64,000 bases of DNA from positions 102,655,164 to 102,719,163 of the forward strand of contig CM077116.1 of assembly GCA_039619475.1 (NCBI GenBank). The letters are read 5' to 3'. How positions within the stretch are numbered: the stretch's first letter is position 1; each line of letters opens with the position of its first letter. The notes below the pieces were generated by a model. It searched no databases. It had not been told where the DNA came from and saw only the letters and a program-made list of their open reading frames with translations. The stretch comes from Icerya purchasi (Eukaryota; Arthropoda; Insecta; Hemiptera; Monophlebidae). The position numbers and the translations under genes are program-made. Positions 1 through 9,063 of this stretch are shown here, one piece after another.

Positions 1-8
1 TACAGAAA

Positions 9-399
9 ACGCAATATCGGCTAAACACTGAACGCAATACCCGCCAAACACCAAACGCAATAAAGGCTAAACACAAAGCCCAATAAAGATGAAAAACCCA
101 ACGCAATAAAGGCTAAACATTGAACGCTTTAAAGGCTAAACACTAAACCCATTAAAAATGAAAAACCCAGCGCAATAAAGGCTAAACACTAAACCCAATA
201 AAAATGAAAAACCCAGCGCAATAATGGCTAAACACTAAACCCAATAAATATGAAAAACCCAGCGCAATAAAGGCTAAACACTAAACCCAATAAAAATGAA
301 AAACCCAGCGCAATAAAGGCTAAACACTAAACCCAATAAAGATGAAAAACCCAACGCAATAAAGGCTAAACACTGAACGCAATACAGGCTAAACAAACA
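9..399 (+). repeat. 23-base tandem array, 17 monomers in 46-base dimers (unit 1)
   Basis: Seventeen consecutive 23-base monomers fit this interval exactly. Two types alternate over most of it: type A contains CGCAATAAAGGCTAAACAC and type B contains CCCAATAAAAATGAAAAAC. An A-B pair gives the 46-base period. The two types share the CNCAATAAA start, so the dimer probably arose from a single 23-base ancestor. Monomers 1, 2 and 17 at the edges are the most diverged (AATATCGG, AATACCCG, AATACAGG), as expected for unequal exchange acting mainly on the middle. Monomers 5-6 form an A-A pair that breaks the alternation. There are 11 AATAAA hexamers and one ATTAAA here. Confidence 0.95.
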
Positions 400-754
400 C
401 AAAAAAGCAGCTAATGAAATGGAGCGAGGGAACGATCAGAAGTAAAGACAGTATTAAAGGAGGAAAAACTTTAACATACCATTTTTCGGTTCAGCAGTGT
501 TCATCCATTTGTCCTATCAATTATACGTTTATCTTTTCCATGAATAAGCTGCATCGACTAGTTCCTGGAATACAGGGGGTCGCTTGCGAATCTTAGGATG
601 AAATCGCTCCAGCAGAACAATGCCAATTATTAATGAAACATAGAAAACAAAACAACAATTTGATTACAGTGAACTTAATTAAACATCTAAGTAACGGACG
701 CAATTATATCTAAAACAGGTGTCTGGACGATACGTGGGACGAACGCCGCTAAAA
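400..754. other. Unique sequence after the 23-base array (one per unit)
   Basis: About 350 bases with no recognised gene or repeat. A 60-codon ATG frame at 414-596 is present in all units, but the variants I saw in it change the amino acid (V/A and P/R near its end) and its product resembles nothing I know. I do not call it a gene. A GGGGG run near 577-581 and the T/C marker at 750 help to classify units. Confidence 0.6.
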
Positions 755-1080
755 ATTAGAAAAAAAAATATCGCAATAAGGACCAAAATGACAAACTACA
801 TGATAAAAATAAAATAGTACCCAGCACCGCAAAATAAAACAAAAAAATAAAATATAAAAATCGCATTAACGGCAACAACCCATGAAGAAGTGCGGAACAA
901 AAAAGTAAAAAAAATTGTAAAAAAAATGTAGTGAAAAGTGAAAACGATTTAACAGGTAAACTAGTCACGCGAAAAAAAAAAATTGAAATAAAAAACGGTC
1001 ATATCGAACGAGACCAACGAACGGACTAAATTTAAACCCGCCAACACCGATATAAAAAATAAAAATAAAAAAAAAGCAAA
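755..1080. other. A-rich, strand-asymmetric low-complexity stretch (one per unit)
   Basis: The + strand here is very rich in A, with repeated runs of 4-10 A separated by G, T or C, and a run of ten A near 970. The frame on the other strand is rich in F and L only because of this composition. Such A-tract DNA tends to be stiff or bent and to disfavour nucleosomes; that is general knowledge, not shown here. Units 7 and 8 have a G inside one run (26759 and 31097). Equivalent stretches lie at the same offset in every unit. Confidence 0.7.
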
Positions 1081-1105
1081 AGCAAATAACGCGGAAATGG
1101 ATATA

Positions 1106-1123
1106 CACACGTCATGAAGTGTG
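1106..1123. repeat. Short imperfect dyad (one per unit)
   Basis: CACAC, then a TCATGA palindromic core, then GTGTG: 18 bases with dyad symmetry broken only by one mismatched pair (G against A). It lies about 160 bases before the larger hairpin. No function is known. Confidence 0.55.
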
Positions 1124-1281
1124 CAAAATTGGGAAAATATTATTAAGGAACATGGCGATATAGACTAGAAAATGAGCTCGCCAAGGAATAGCATGGAATG
1201 AAAATAAATCGAATAATAGCAAGATGACTGAAAAATTAACAGAAACAGTAAAGATTTTTCAATAACACAATATATCTGAAG

Positions 1282-1320
1282 CTTTTGCACGACATAGAGA
1301 CTATGTCGTGTGGGCAAAAG
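1282..1320. repeat. Imperfect hairpin, 16-bp stem with 4-base bulge (unit 1)
   Basis: The left arm is CTTTTGC followed by ACGACATAG. The loop is AGA. The right arm is CTATGTCGT, then an unpaired GTGG, then GCAAAAG. All 16 bases of the left arm pair. This is by far the strongest inverted repeat I found in the unit. It could extrude as a cruciform in DNA or fold in RNA. It might be a relic of a small inverted-repeat element, but I see no target-site duplication. There is no T-run after it, so a terminator reading is unlikely. Confidence 0.85.
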
Positions 1321-1710
1321 GTAACCGGCTAGGAAATCATGTTAAAGAAGAAGAAATTGCATTTACAATTGTTTCTCTGCATCTTAACAGAAGAGTTTTA
1401 TTGGCAAGTAGTCACACGGATAGCAACAATAAATGCTCATAAAAAACCAAACACCTGTGAAATGTGTCGAAACTTACAAAACTAGGCCGCATAAGTTGTT
1501 ATGAAGACTGATACGAATAACATGAAATAATCACCATTTGCATGGAATCCCTCTGAAAACTACCTGTGTGATATTTAGAAGAATATAAGAATGCAGAATC
1601 AATAAACATCACTTAAACCACTGGGACAGAAGAATGTAAAACGTTAGATTACAGGGCAACTAATGAAGTGTTCCAGTATCACATAAAGAGAGAGTTCTGA
1701 ATTTTACCAC
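1321..1710. other. Unique sequence between hairpin and internal duplication
   Basis: About 390 bases in which I see no gene, repeat or signal. Its main use is as a marker region: GAAATTGCAT or GAAATTTCAT, ATAACATG or ATAACACG, and CACTGGGAC or CACTGGAAC separate the unit families. Confidence 0.5.
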
Positions 1711-2060
1711 AAAAACCATTGCAACAATTCCGTTTTTGTCCGATTTCTCCGAATTCGTCATTTTATTCTTCAGCTTCTTCTTTGTATACGTATTTAGAGT
1801 CTGCTGCCGGCATATCACTCAAATCTTCCATTTCTTCCACTATATTTCTATTCTTCAGTAGTTCTTCTTAGCTGATGATCAATGTATTGCAACAGACGTG
1901 TCCTCATAGCCGGTTTAGTTTCAAAATACCTTCAAATGTGGTTTTAAGTGCGGCTCCTTTTTCGAAATATTTTTCTCATAGAAGTAAATCAGAATTATGT
2001 CGGGTATTAGTTTTCTGAAAGCTCTTTTCCGTCTATTTCAAGTGATTTTCTTCCAACACC
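1711..2060. repeat. Internal direct duplication, copy A
   Basis: This segment aligns with copy B at a fairly steady offset of 658-669 bases. Matching anchors are ATTGC at 1718 and 2384, GATCAATGTAT at 1877 and 2535, TTCAAATGTG at 1931 and 2589, TTCTC at 1973 and 2631, and TTTCCG at 2026 and 2695. The copies are strongly diverged from each other but almost identical between units, so the duplication is much older than the array. Copy A starts at 6043, 10375, 14707, 19039, 23371, 27705, 32043, 36375, 40707, 45039, 49325, 53658, 57991 and 62324 in units 2-15. Confidence 0.75.
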
Positions 2061-2376
2061 GTTGCGTTCTGATACTGGCTTCTTAGAGGTGTTAGCCGGA
2101 ATTACATCAAGCGGTAGTCATTTAAAAGTTTCTTGCTCTTCATTCCAGCACGCTCAAACCTATAGTTGCACATGCATTATAGTATGTACACATTTCTCCT
2201 ACAAAAGACAACCAGTGTGGTATAGAAAAGTATATAGCAATACCGAATCTGTAAAAATTCAATGAAATACTGCTGGAGACAAATCGAAAACACTATCTTA
2301 CAAAGCAACTGGAAAGTTACAGCAAAATCAAGGAACGCTAAACTGTAAATTTAACCAATTATTCTTCAATGATACA
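2061..2376. other. Sequence between the two duplicated segments
   Basis: About 315 bases without a recognised gene. A 67-codon frame (2062-2265) starts at TTG rather than ATG and is broken by a one-base insertion in units 12-14, so it is not a gene. If the old duplication was a tandem of about 660 bases, this is the rest of the first copy, and its partner was lost or displaced when the LINE fragment joined copy B. Confidence 0.5.
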
Positions 2377-2740
2377 ACGAACGATTGCAAAAAAAATTCT
2401 CGTTGTCCACTTAAGACTAGTTCATCGTTTACTTCTTCCGATTTTTCTTCGTTTTAAAGTCTTCTAAACACGATTAAACTTTCTTCGGTCTCTCTCATTT
2501 CGTCCACATTCTATTACCGTTCTCTGTAACTGACGATCAATGTATCCTCATGGACGATTTCTTGCAGCCAACTTTATTTCATGATATCTTCAAATGTGTC
2601 TTGAAGTGAAGGAATAGTTCTAACATCCTTTTCTCGCAGAAGCTACTAAGTCTGAATTCCTACATTAAGTGTGTAACAGGATTTTATCGGTCCATTTCCG
2701 TTCTCCGAGTATTTTTTTTCCAGTAATATGGCTTTCATGA
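2377..2740. repeat. Internal direct duplication, copy B, ending at the LINE fossil
   Basis: Diverged second copy of 1711-2060. The match fades at about 2735-2745, within a few tens of bases of where reverse-transcriptase homology starts (about 2757). The simplest reading is that a 5'-truncated LINE inserted into this copy. On the minus strand both copies keep related codons in one frame (TFEGIL in A against TFEDIM in B, then TLIIS against TLIVS), which hints at an older coding segment that I cannot identify. Confidence 0.7.
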
Positions 2741-2760
2741 TATTTGCTTAACAACAATGT

Positions 2761-3850
2761 CCATTGACTATGAAAAAGCTTTCGATGGCGTAATACATGA
2801 AAAATTAATCAAGATACTGAAGAAATTCAATATTGATGTCAAAGAATTGCAGGTAATAAAGAATTTATACTGGAAACAGTGCAAAAATATCAAGATGGGC
2901 GCCGTATACTCTAATTGAAAATGCAGTATAAGAAAGAAGGTAAAACAGGGAAGGCCCCTCTCTCCGCGGTTATTAAAAATCTACGCAGACGAAATAACAA
3001 AACAGACGCAAACCGACGGAGTGGGTCTGAAGATCAATGGACAAAGAATCAATGAAGCAAGCTGCGCAGACGCTAAGCTAGTTATAGCTGAAACAAGAGT
3101 TCAAGAGCAGGAAATGGTGTATAGAATAATCTGTGCACGACTAAAATTTGGAATTAAAATCAGCGCGAAAAAACGATAGTCATGAAATTCTGGAAAACCA
3201 ATATCAAAAAAGCAGAAATCATGATAGACAATGAAAAATTGAGAATGTCATCGAGTTTTAGAAATGTAGGTACTCTCCTAAATGCAGACGGAGGAGACCA
3301 AAAAGAAATCAAGGGTAGAATCGGTATGGCAAAGAAAGCCTTCAATAACCTCAGCAATGTATTGAAAAACCGAACCTTGAGCATGGGTCTACGGAAGAGA
3401 ATAGTGAGATACTGCTACATGTGGACAGTACTAAAATATTCCTATGAAACCTAGACAACGAATGCGGATATTGAAAGAAGACTGAACGCCTTTGAAATGT
3501 GGTGTTATCGAAGATTACTAGAAATACCTTCGACTAACTTTGCAACAAACGTATTAATATTAGATACAGTGAATGAAGAAAACAAGACAATAGTTGAAAT
3601 ATCAAGAAACGAAAACTGAAATTCATAGCACATAAAATCCGGGAAGACAGTTTATTCATGCTAACATTACAAGGACGAATTCAGAGAAAGCTCATTAAAA
3701 GAAGAAGAAGATCGGTGCTAGTAACCACGAACGCACCGTCCAACTGTCCATGCAAAAGTCTACAAGAGACCATTAAATGCGCCAGAAATCAAAGAATATA
3801 GATGAACGCAACCTCTTGAAGCAACAGTGCGGCTCCGGCGACGACGAAGT
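2761..3850 (+). pseudogene. 5'-truncated LINE reverse transcriptase fossil (unit 1)
   Basis: Remnant of a non-LTR retrotransposon reverse transcriptase plus C-terminal region, of the endonuclease-reverse-transcriptase type common in insects; the clade (RTE/BovB-like or related) is unresolved. In reading order I see IDYEKAFD (first catalytic Asp) at 2763, QGRPLSP at about 2952, LKINGQRI at about 3029, then CADA at about 3065 where an active enzyme has a YADD- or FADD-type box. After a frameshift follow NADGGDQKEI, MAKKAFNNLSNVLKNRTLSM and, past a stop, ERRLNAFEMWCYRRLL, then REDSLFMLTLQGRI and EATVRLRRR. Lesions: TGA 2916-2918, frameshift at about 3171-3181, TAG 3452-3454 (probably a former Trp), frameshift near 3605-3617, and TAG 3799-3801 with a further shift. 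The endonuclease and N-terminus are missing. Confidence 0.9.
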
Positions 3851-4332
3851 ATTTTCTCCAGCGTTCTTTAATCAGAGGATGATTTGTTTGCGTCGCAGTA
3901 AATCAAGAAAATTTCTATTCAATAATTGCATATCGACTGAATAATTAAAAATTAGCTCAACAGTTTCACAAAATGACTTAAATGTCCGAGAAAACGCATT
4001 ACCATTTTTAACTGAACATCAATTTGTATAAAAAATCTACTATTCATGATATGTTTCCAGGTGATCTAAGTGAAAATAAACAAACGGTAATTGGGCAGAA
4101 TTTGAAAGAAATAAACCTGACATTGTACATACCAGGAATTTATGATAAAAAGAGGTTCAATAATACGTTTAAGCATATTCAACGAAAATCGAAAATAGTC
4201 GAAAAACAATGATCACCATAATATATCTTGTAGAAGAATGCTGTTAACAATCAAAATGGAAATTATGGCATACAGGAATTAATTACTTTAAATCGGTTTT
4301 GTAAGTGGCAGGAACAAACTTGGAAAAATGGA
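3851..4332. other. Unique AT-rich sequence between LINE fossil and next 23-base array
   Basis: About 480 bases with no recognised gene. It could be the 3' untranslated part of the LINE or the older host sequence; I find no poly(A) tail or target-site duplication to settle this. A 62-codon frame (4024-4212) starts at TTG and has no known relatives. The last 23 bases before the array, ending TGGATACAGAA, loosely resemble a type B monomer (about 12 of 23 by eye), so the array may once have begun earlier. Confidence 0.5.
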
Positions 4333-4340
4333 TACAGAAA

Positions 4341-4731
4341 ACGCAATATCGGCTAAACACTGAACGCAATACCCGCCAAACACCAAACGCAATAAAGGCT
4401 AAACACAAAGCCCAATAAAGATGAAAAACCCAACGCAATAAAGGCTAAACATTGAACGCTTTAAAGGCTAAACACTAAACCCATTAAAAATGAAAAACCC
4501 AGCGCAATAAAGGCTAAACACTAAACCCAATAAAAATGAAAAACCCAGCGCAATAAAGGCTAAACACTAAACCCAATAAATATGAAAAACCCAGCGCAAT
4601 AAAGGCTAAACACTAAACCCAATAAAAATGAAAAACCCAGCGCAATAAAGGCTAAACACTAAACCCAATAAAGATGAAAAACCCAACGCAATAAAGGCTA
4701 AACACTGAACGCAATACAGGCTAAACAAACA
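4341..4731 (+). repeat. 23-base tandem array (unit 2)
   Basis: Seventeen monomers. Monomer 10 has the common AATAAAGG instead of unit 1's AATAATGG, giving 12 AATAAA hexamers. Confidence 0.94.
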
Positions 4732-5613
4732 CAAAAAAGCAGCTAATGAAATGGAGCGAGGGAACGATCAGAAGTAAAGACAGTATTAAAGGAGGAAAAA
4801 CTTTAACATACCATTTTTCGGTTCAGCAGTGTTCATCCATTTGTCCTATCAATTATACGTTTATCTTTTCCATGAATAAGCTGCATCGACTAGTTCCTGG
4901 AATACAGGGGGCCGCTTGCGAATCTTAGGATGAAATCGCTCCAGCAGAACAATGCCAATTATTAATGAAACATAGAAAACAAAACAACAATTTGATTACA
5001 GTGAACTTAATTAAACATCTAAGTAACGGACGCAATTATATCTAAAACAGGTGTCTGGACGATACGTGGGACGAACGCCGCCAAAAATTAGAAAAAAAAA
5101 TATCGCAATAAGGACCAAAATGACAAACTACATGATAAAAATAAAATAGTACCCAGCACCGCAAAATAAAACAAAAAAATAAAATATAAAAATCGCATTA
5201 ACGGCAACAACCCATGAAGAAGTGCGGAACAAAAAAGTAAAAAAAATTGTAAAAAAAATGTAGTGAAAAGTGAAAACGATTTAACAGGTAAACTAGTCAC
5301 GCGAAAAAAAAAAATTGAAATAAAAAACGGTCATATCGAACGAGACCAACGAACGGACTAAATTTAAACCCGCCAACACCGATATAAAAAATAAAAATAA
5401 AAAAAAAGCAAAAGCAAATAACGCGGAAATGGATATACACACGTCATGAAGTGTGCAAAATTGGGAAAATATTATTAAGGAACATGGCGATATAGACTAG
5501 AAAATGAGCTCGCCAAGGAATAGCATGGAATGAAAATAAATCGAATAATAGCAAGATGACTGAAAAATCAACAGAAACAGTAAAGATTTTTCAATAACAC
5601 AATATATCTGAAG

Positions 5614-5652
5614 CTTTTGCACGACATAGAGACTATGTCGTGTGGGCAAAAG
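5614..5652. repeat. Imperfect hairpin (unit 2)
   Basis: Same arms, loop and bulge as in unit 1, with no base change. Confidence 0.85.
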
Positions 5653-7092
5653 GTAACCGGCTAGGAAATCATGTTAAAGAAGAAGAAATTGCATTTACAA
5701 TTGTTTCTCTGCATCTTAACAGAAGAGTTTTATTGGCAAGTAGTCACACGGATAGCAACAATAAATGCTCATAAAAAACCAAACACCTGTGAAATGTGTC
5801 GAAACTTACAAAACTAGGCCGCATAAGTTGTTATGAAGACTGATACGAATAACATGAAATAATCACCATTTGCATGGAATCCCTCTGAAAACTACCTGTG
5901 TGATATTTAGAAGAATATAAGAATGCAGAATCAATAAACATCACTTAAACCACTGGGACAGAAGAATGTAAAACGTTAGATTACAGGGCAACTAATGAAG
6001 TGTTCCAGTATCACATAAAGAGAGAGTTCTGAATTTTACCACAAAAACCATTGCAACAATTCCGTTTTTGTCCGATTTCTCCGAATTCGTCATTTTATTC
6101 TTCAGCTTCTTCTTTGTATACGTATTTAGAGTCTGCTGCCGGCATATCACTCAAATCTTCCATTTCTTCCACTATATTTCTATTCTTCAGTAGTTCTTCT
6201 TAGCTGATGATCAATGTATTGCAACAGACGTGTCCTCATAGCCGGTTTAGTTTCAAAATACCTTCAAATGTGGTTTTAAGTGCGGCTCCTTTTTCGAAAT
6301 ATTTTTCTCATAGAAGTAAATCAGAATTATGTCGGGTATTAGTTTTCTGAAAGCTCTTTTCCGTCTATTTCAAGTGATTTTCTTCCAACACCGTTGCGTT
6401 CTGATACTGGCTTCTTAGAGGTGTTAGCCGGAATTACATCAAGCGGTAGTCATTTAAAAGTTTCTTGCTCTTCATTCCAGCACGCTCAAACCTATAGTTG
6501 CACATGCATTATAGTATGTACACATTTCTCCTACAAAAGACAACCAGTGTGGTATAGAAAAGTATATAGCAATACCGAATCTGTAAAAATTCAATGAAAT
6601 ACTGCTGGAGACAAATCGAAAACACTATCTTACAAAGCAACTGGAAAGTTACAGCAAAATCAAGGAACGCTAAACTGTAAATTTAACCAATTATTCTTCA
6701 ATGATACAACGAACGATTGCAAAAAAAATTCTCGTTGTCCACTTAAGACTAGTTCATCGTTTACTTCTTCCGATTTTTCTTCGTTTTAAAGTCTTCTAAA
6801 CACGATTAAACTTTCTTCGGTCTCTCTCATTTCGTCCACATTCTATTACCGTTCTCTGTAACTGACGATCAATGTATCCTCATGGACGATTTCTTGCAGC
6901 CAACTTTATTTCATGATATCTTCAAATGTGTCTTGAAGTGAAGGAATAGTTCTAACATCCTTTTCTCGCAGAAGCTACTAAGTCTGAATTCCTACATTAA
7001 GTGTGTAACAGGATTTTATCGGTCCATTTCCGTTCTCCGAGTATTTTTTTTCCAGTAATATGGCTTTCATGATATTTGCTTAACAACAATGT

Positions 7093-8182
7093 CCATTGAC
7101 TATGAAAAAGCTTTCGATGGCGTAATACATGAAAAATTAATCAAGATACTGAAGAAATTCAATATTGATGTCAAAGAATTGCAGGTAATAAAGAATTTAT
7201 ACTGGAAACAGTGCAAAAATATCAAGATGGGCGCCGTATACTCTAATTGAAAATGCAGTATAAGAAAGAAGGTAAAACAGGGAAGGCCCCTCTCTCCGCG
7301 GTTATTAAAAATCTACGCAGACGAAATAACAAAACAGACGCAAACCGACGGAGTGGGTCTGAAGATCAATGGACAAAGAATCAATGAAGCAAGCTGCGCA
7401 GACGCTAAGCTAGTTATAGCTGAAACAAGAGTTCAAGAGCAGGAAATGGTGTATAGAATAATCTGTGCACGACTAAAATTTGGAATTAAAATCAGCGCGA
7501 AAAAACGATAGTCATGAAATTCTGGAAAACCAATATCAAAAAAGCAGAAATCATGATAGACAATGAAAAATTGAGAATGTCATCGAGTTTTAGAAATGTA
7601 GGTACTCTCCTAAATGCAGACGGAGGAGACCAAAAAGAAATCAAGGGTAGAATCGGTATGGCAAAGAAAGCCTTCAATAACCTCAGCAATGTATTGAAAA
7701 ACCGAACCTTGAGCATGGGTCTACGGAAGAGAATAGTGAGATACTGCTACATGTGGACAGTACTAAAATATTCCTATGAAACCTAGACAACGAATGCGGA
7801 TATTGAAAGAAGACTGAACGCCTTTGAAATGTGGTGTTATCGAAGATTACTAGAAATACCTTCGACTAACTTTGCAACAAACGTATTAATATTAGATACA
7901 GTGAATGAAGAAAACAAGACAATAGTTGAAATATCAAGAAACGAAAACTGAAATTCATAGCACATAAAATCCGGGAAGACAGTTTATTCATGCTAACATT
8001 ACAAGGACGAATTCAGAGAAAGCTCATTAAAAGAAGAAGAAGATCGGTGCTAGTAACCACGAACGCACCGTCCAACTGTCCATGCAAAAGTCTACAAGAG
8101 ACCATTAAATGCGCCAGAAATCAAAGAATATAGATGAACGCAACCTCTTGAAGCAACAGTGCGGCTCCGGCGACGACGAAGT
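7093..8182 (+). pseudogene. LINE reverse transcriptase fossil (unit 2)
   Basis: Same lesions as unit 1. It retains CCGACGG, giving T-D-G before VGLKING, as in unit 1. I see no private change inside it. Confidence 0.9.
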
Positions 8183-8672
8183 ATTTTCTCCAGCGTTCTT
8201 TAATCAGAGGATGATTTGTTTGCGTCGCAGTAAATCAAGAAAATTTCTATTCAATAATTGCATATCGACTGAATAATTAAAAATTAGCTCAACAGTTTCA
8301 CAAAATGACTTAAATGTCCGAGAAAACGCATTACCATTTTTAACTGAACATCAATTTGTATAAAAAATCTACTATTCATGATATGTTTCCAGGTGATCTA
8401 AGTGAAAATAAACAAACGGTAATTGGGCAGAATTTGAAAGAAATAAACCTGACATTGTACATACCAGGAATTTATGATAAAAAGAGGTTCAATAATACGT
8501 TTAAGCATATTCAACGAAAATCGAAAATAGTCGAAAAACAATGATCACCATAATATATCTCGTAGAAGAATGCTGTTAACAATCAAAATGGAAATTATGG
8601 CATACAGGAATTAATTACTTTAAATCGGTTTTGTAAGTGGCAGGAACAAACTTGGAAAAATGGATACAGAAA

Positions 8673-9063
8673 ACGCAATATCGGCTAAACACTGAACGCA
8701 ATACCCGCCAAACACCAAACGCAATAAAGGCTAAACACAAAGCCCAATAAAGATGAAAAACCCAACGCAATAAAGGCTAAACATTGAACGCTTTAAAGGC
8801 TAAACACTAAACCCATTAAAAATGAAAAACCCAGCGCAATAAAGGCTAAACACTAAACCCAATAAAAATGAAAAACCCAGCGCAATAAAGGCTAAACACT
8901 AAACCCAATAAATATGAAAAACCCAGCGCAATAAAGGCTAAACACTAAACCCAATAAAAATGAAAAACCCAGCGCAATAAAGGCTAAACACTAAACCCAA
9001 TAAAGATGAAAAACCCAACGCAATAAAGGCTAAACACTGAACGCAATACAGGCTAAACAAACA
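8673..9063 (+). repeat. 23-base tandem array (unit 3)
   Basis: Seventeen monomers in the same order as unit 2; I see no difference from it. Confidence 0.94.

Larger units (their letters stand above)
1..4332 (+). repeat. Satellite unit 1 (reference unit)
   Basis: Reference copy of 4,332 bases used for all offsets. Private bases seen by eye: T at 225, which breaks the AATAAA of the tenth 23-base monomer, and T at 1237. It belongs with units 2-4 at two markers in the 1800-1950 region (GGCATATC and AATGTGGTTT). It differs from units 2-4 near 583, where it has GGGGGTCG rather than GGGGGCCG. With unit 2 it keeps CCGACGG near 3017, where the units I compared from 3 on have CCGAAGG. Confidence 0.97.
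4333..8664 (+). repeat. Satellite unit 2
   Basis: Full 4,332-base copy. It is nearly identical to unit 3: the differences I noticed are CCGACGG against CCGAAGG in the reverse-transcriptase fossil, GCGTTCTTT against GCGTTGTTT just after it, and a private C at 8561. With units 3 and 4 it shares the GGGGGCCG variant just after the 23-base array. Confidence 0.97.

Noticed and set aside
9..399. CRISPR array
   Set aside because: Monomers adjoin directly without unique spacers, and the surrounding DNA is eukaryotic.
9..399. Telomere-like repeat (CTAAACCC and CTAAAC words)
   Set aside because: The words resemble plant-type CCCTAAA, but the true period is 23/46 bases and no run of telomere units occurs.
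455..470. AAAGGAGG as a bacterial ribosome binding site
   Set aside because: No start codon at a suitable distance and nothing else bacterial in the window.
414..596. 60-codon ATG frame after the 23-base array, present in all units
   Set aside because: Conserved only because the units are nearly identical. The variants I saw in it (V/A, P/R) change amino acids, and the product resembles nothing known.
756..968. Minus-strand frame rich in F and L (70 codons; 96 in units 7 and 8)
   Set aside because: A product of the A-rich stretch on the other strand. The longer form arises from a one-base gain in an A run.
1036..1053. CENP-B box on the reverse strand (CCCGCC...CGAT)
   Set aside because: Two of the nine essential positions differ, and a partial match is easily due to chance.
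1282..1320. Rho-independent terminator or tRNA-like gene at the hairpin
   Set aside because: No T-run follows, no cloverleaf forms, and no A or B box of RNA polymerase III is evident.
2062..2265. 67-codon frame
   Set aside because: Starts at TTG in eukaryotic-looking DNA and is broken by one inserted base in units 12, 13 and 14.
3160..3384. 74-codon minus-strand frame
   Set aside because: Lies opposite the recognisable reverse-transcriptase segment and is its shadow.
2761..3850. Functional reverse transcriptase (for example expressed with readthrough)
   Set aside because: Several stops and frameshifts, no endonuclease or N-terminus, and the catalytic box reads CADA.
4024..4212. 62-codon frame near the unit end
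   Set aside because: TTG start, no recognisable domain, AT-rich composition; one non-synonymous change (G to V) in unit 11.
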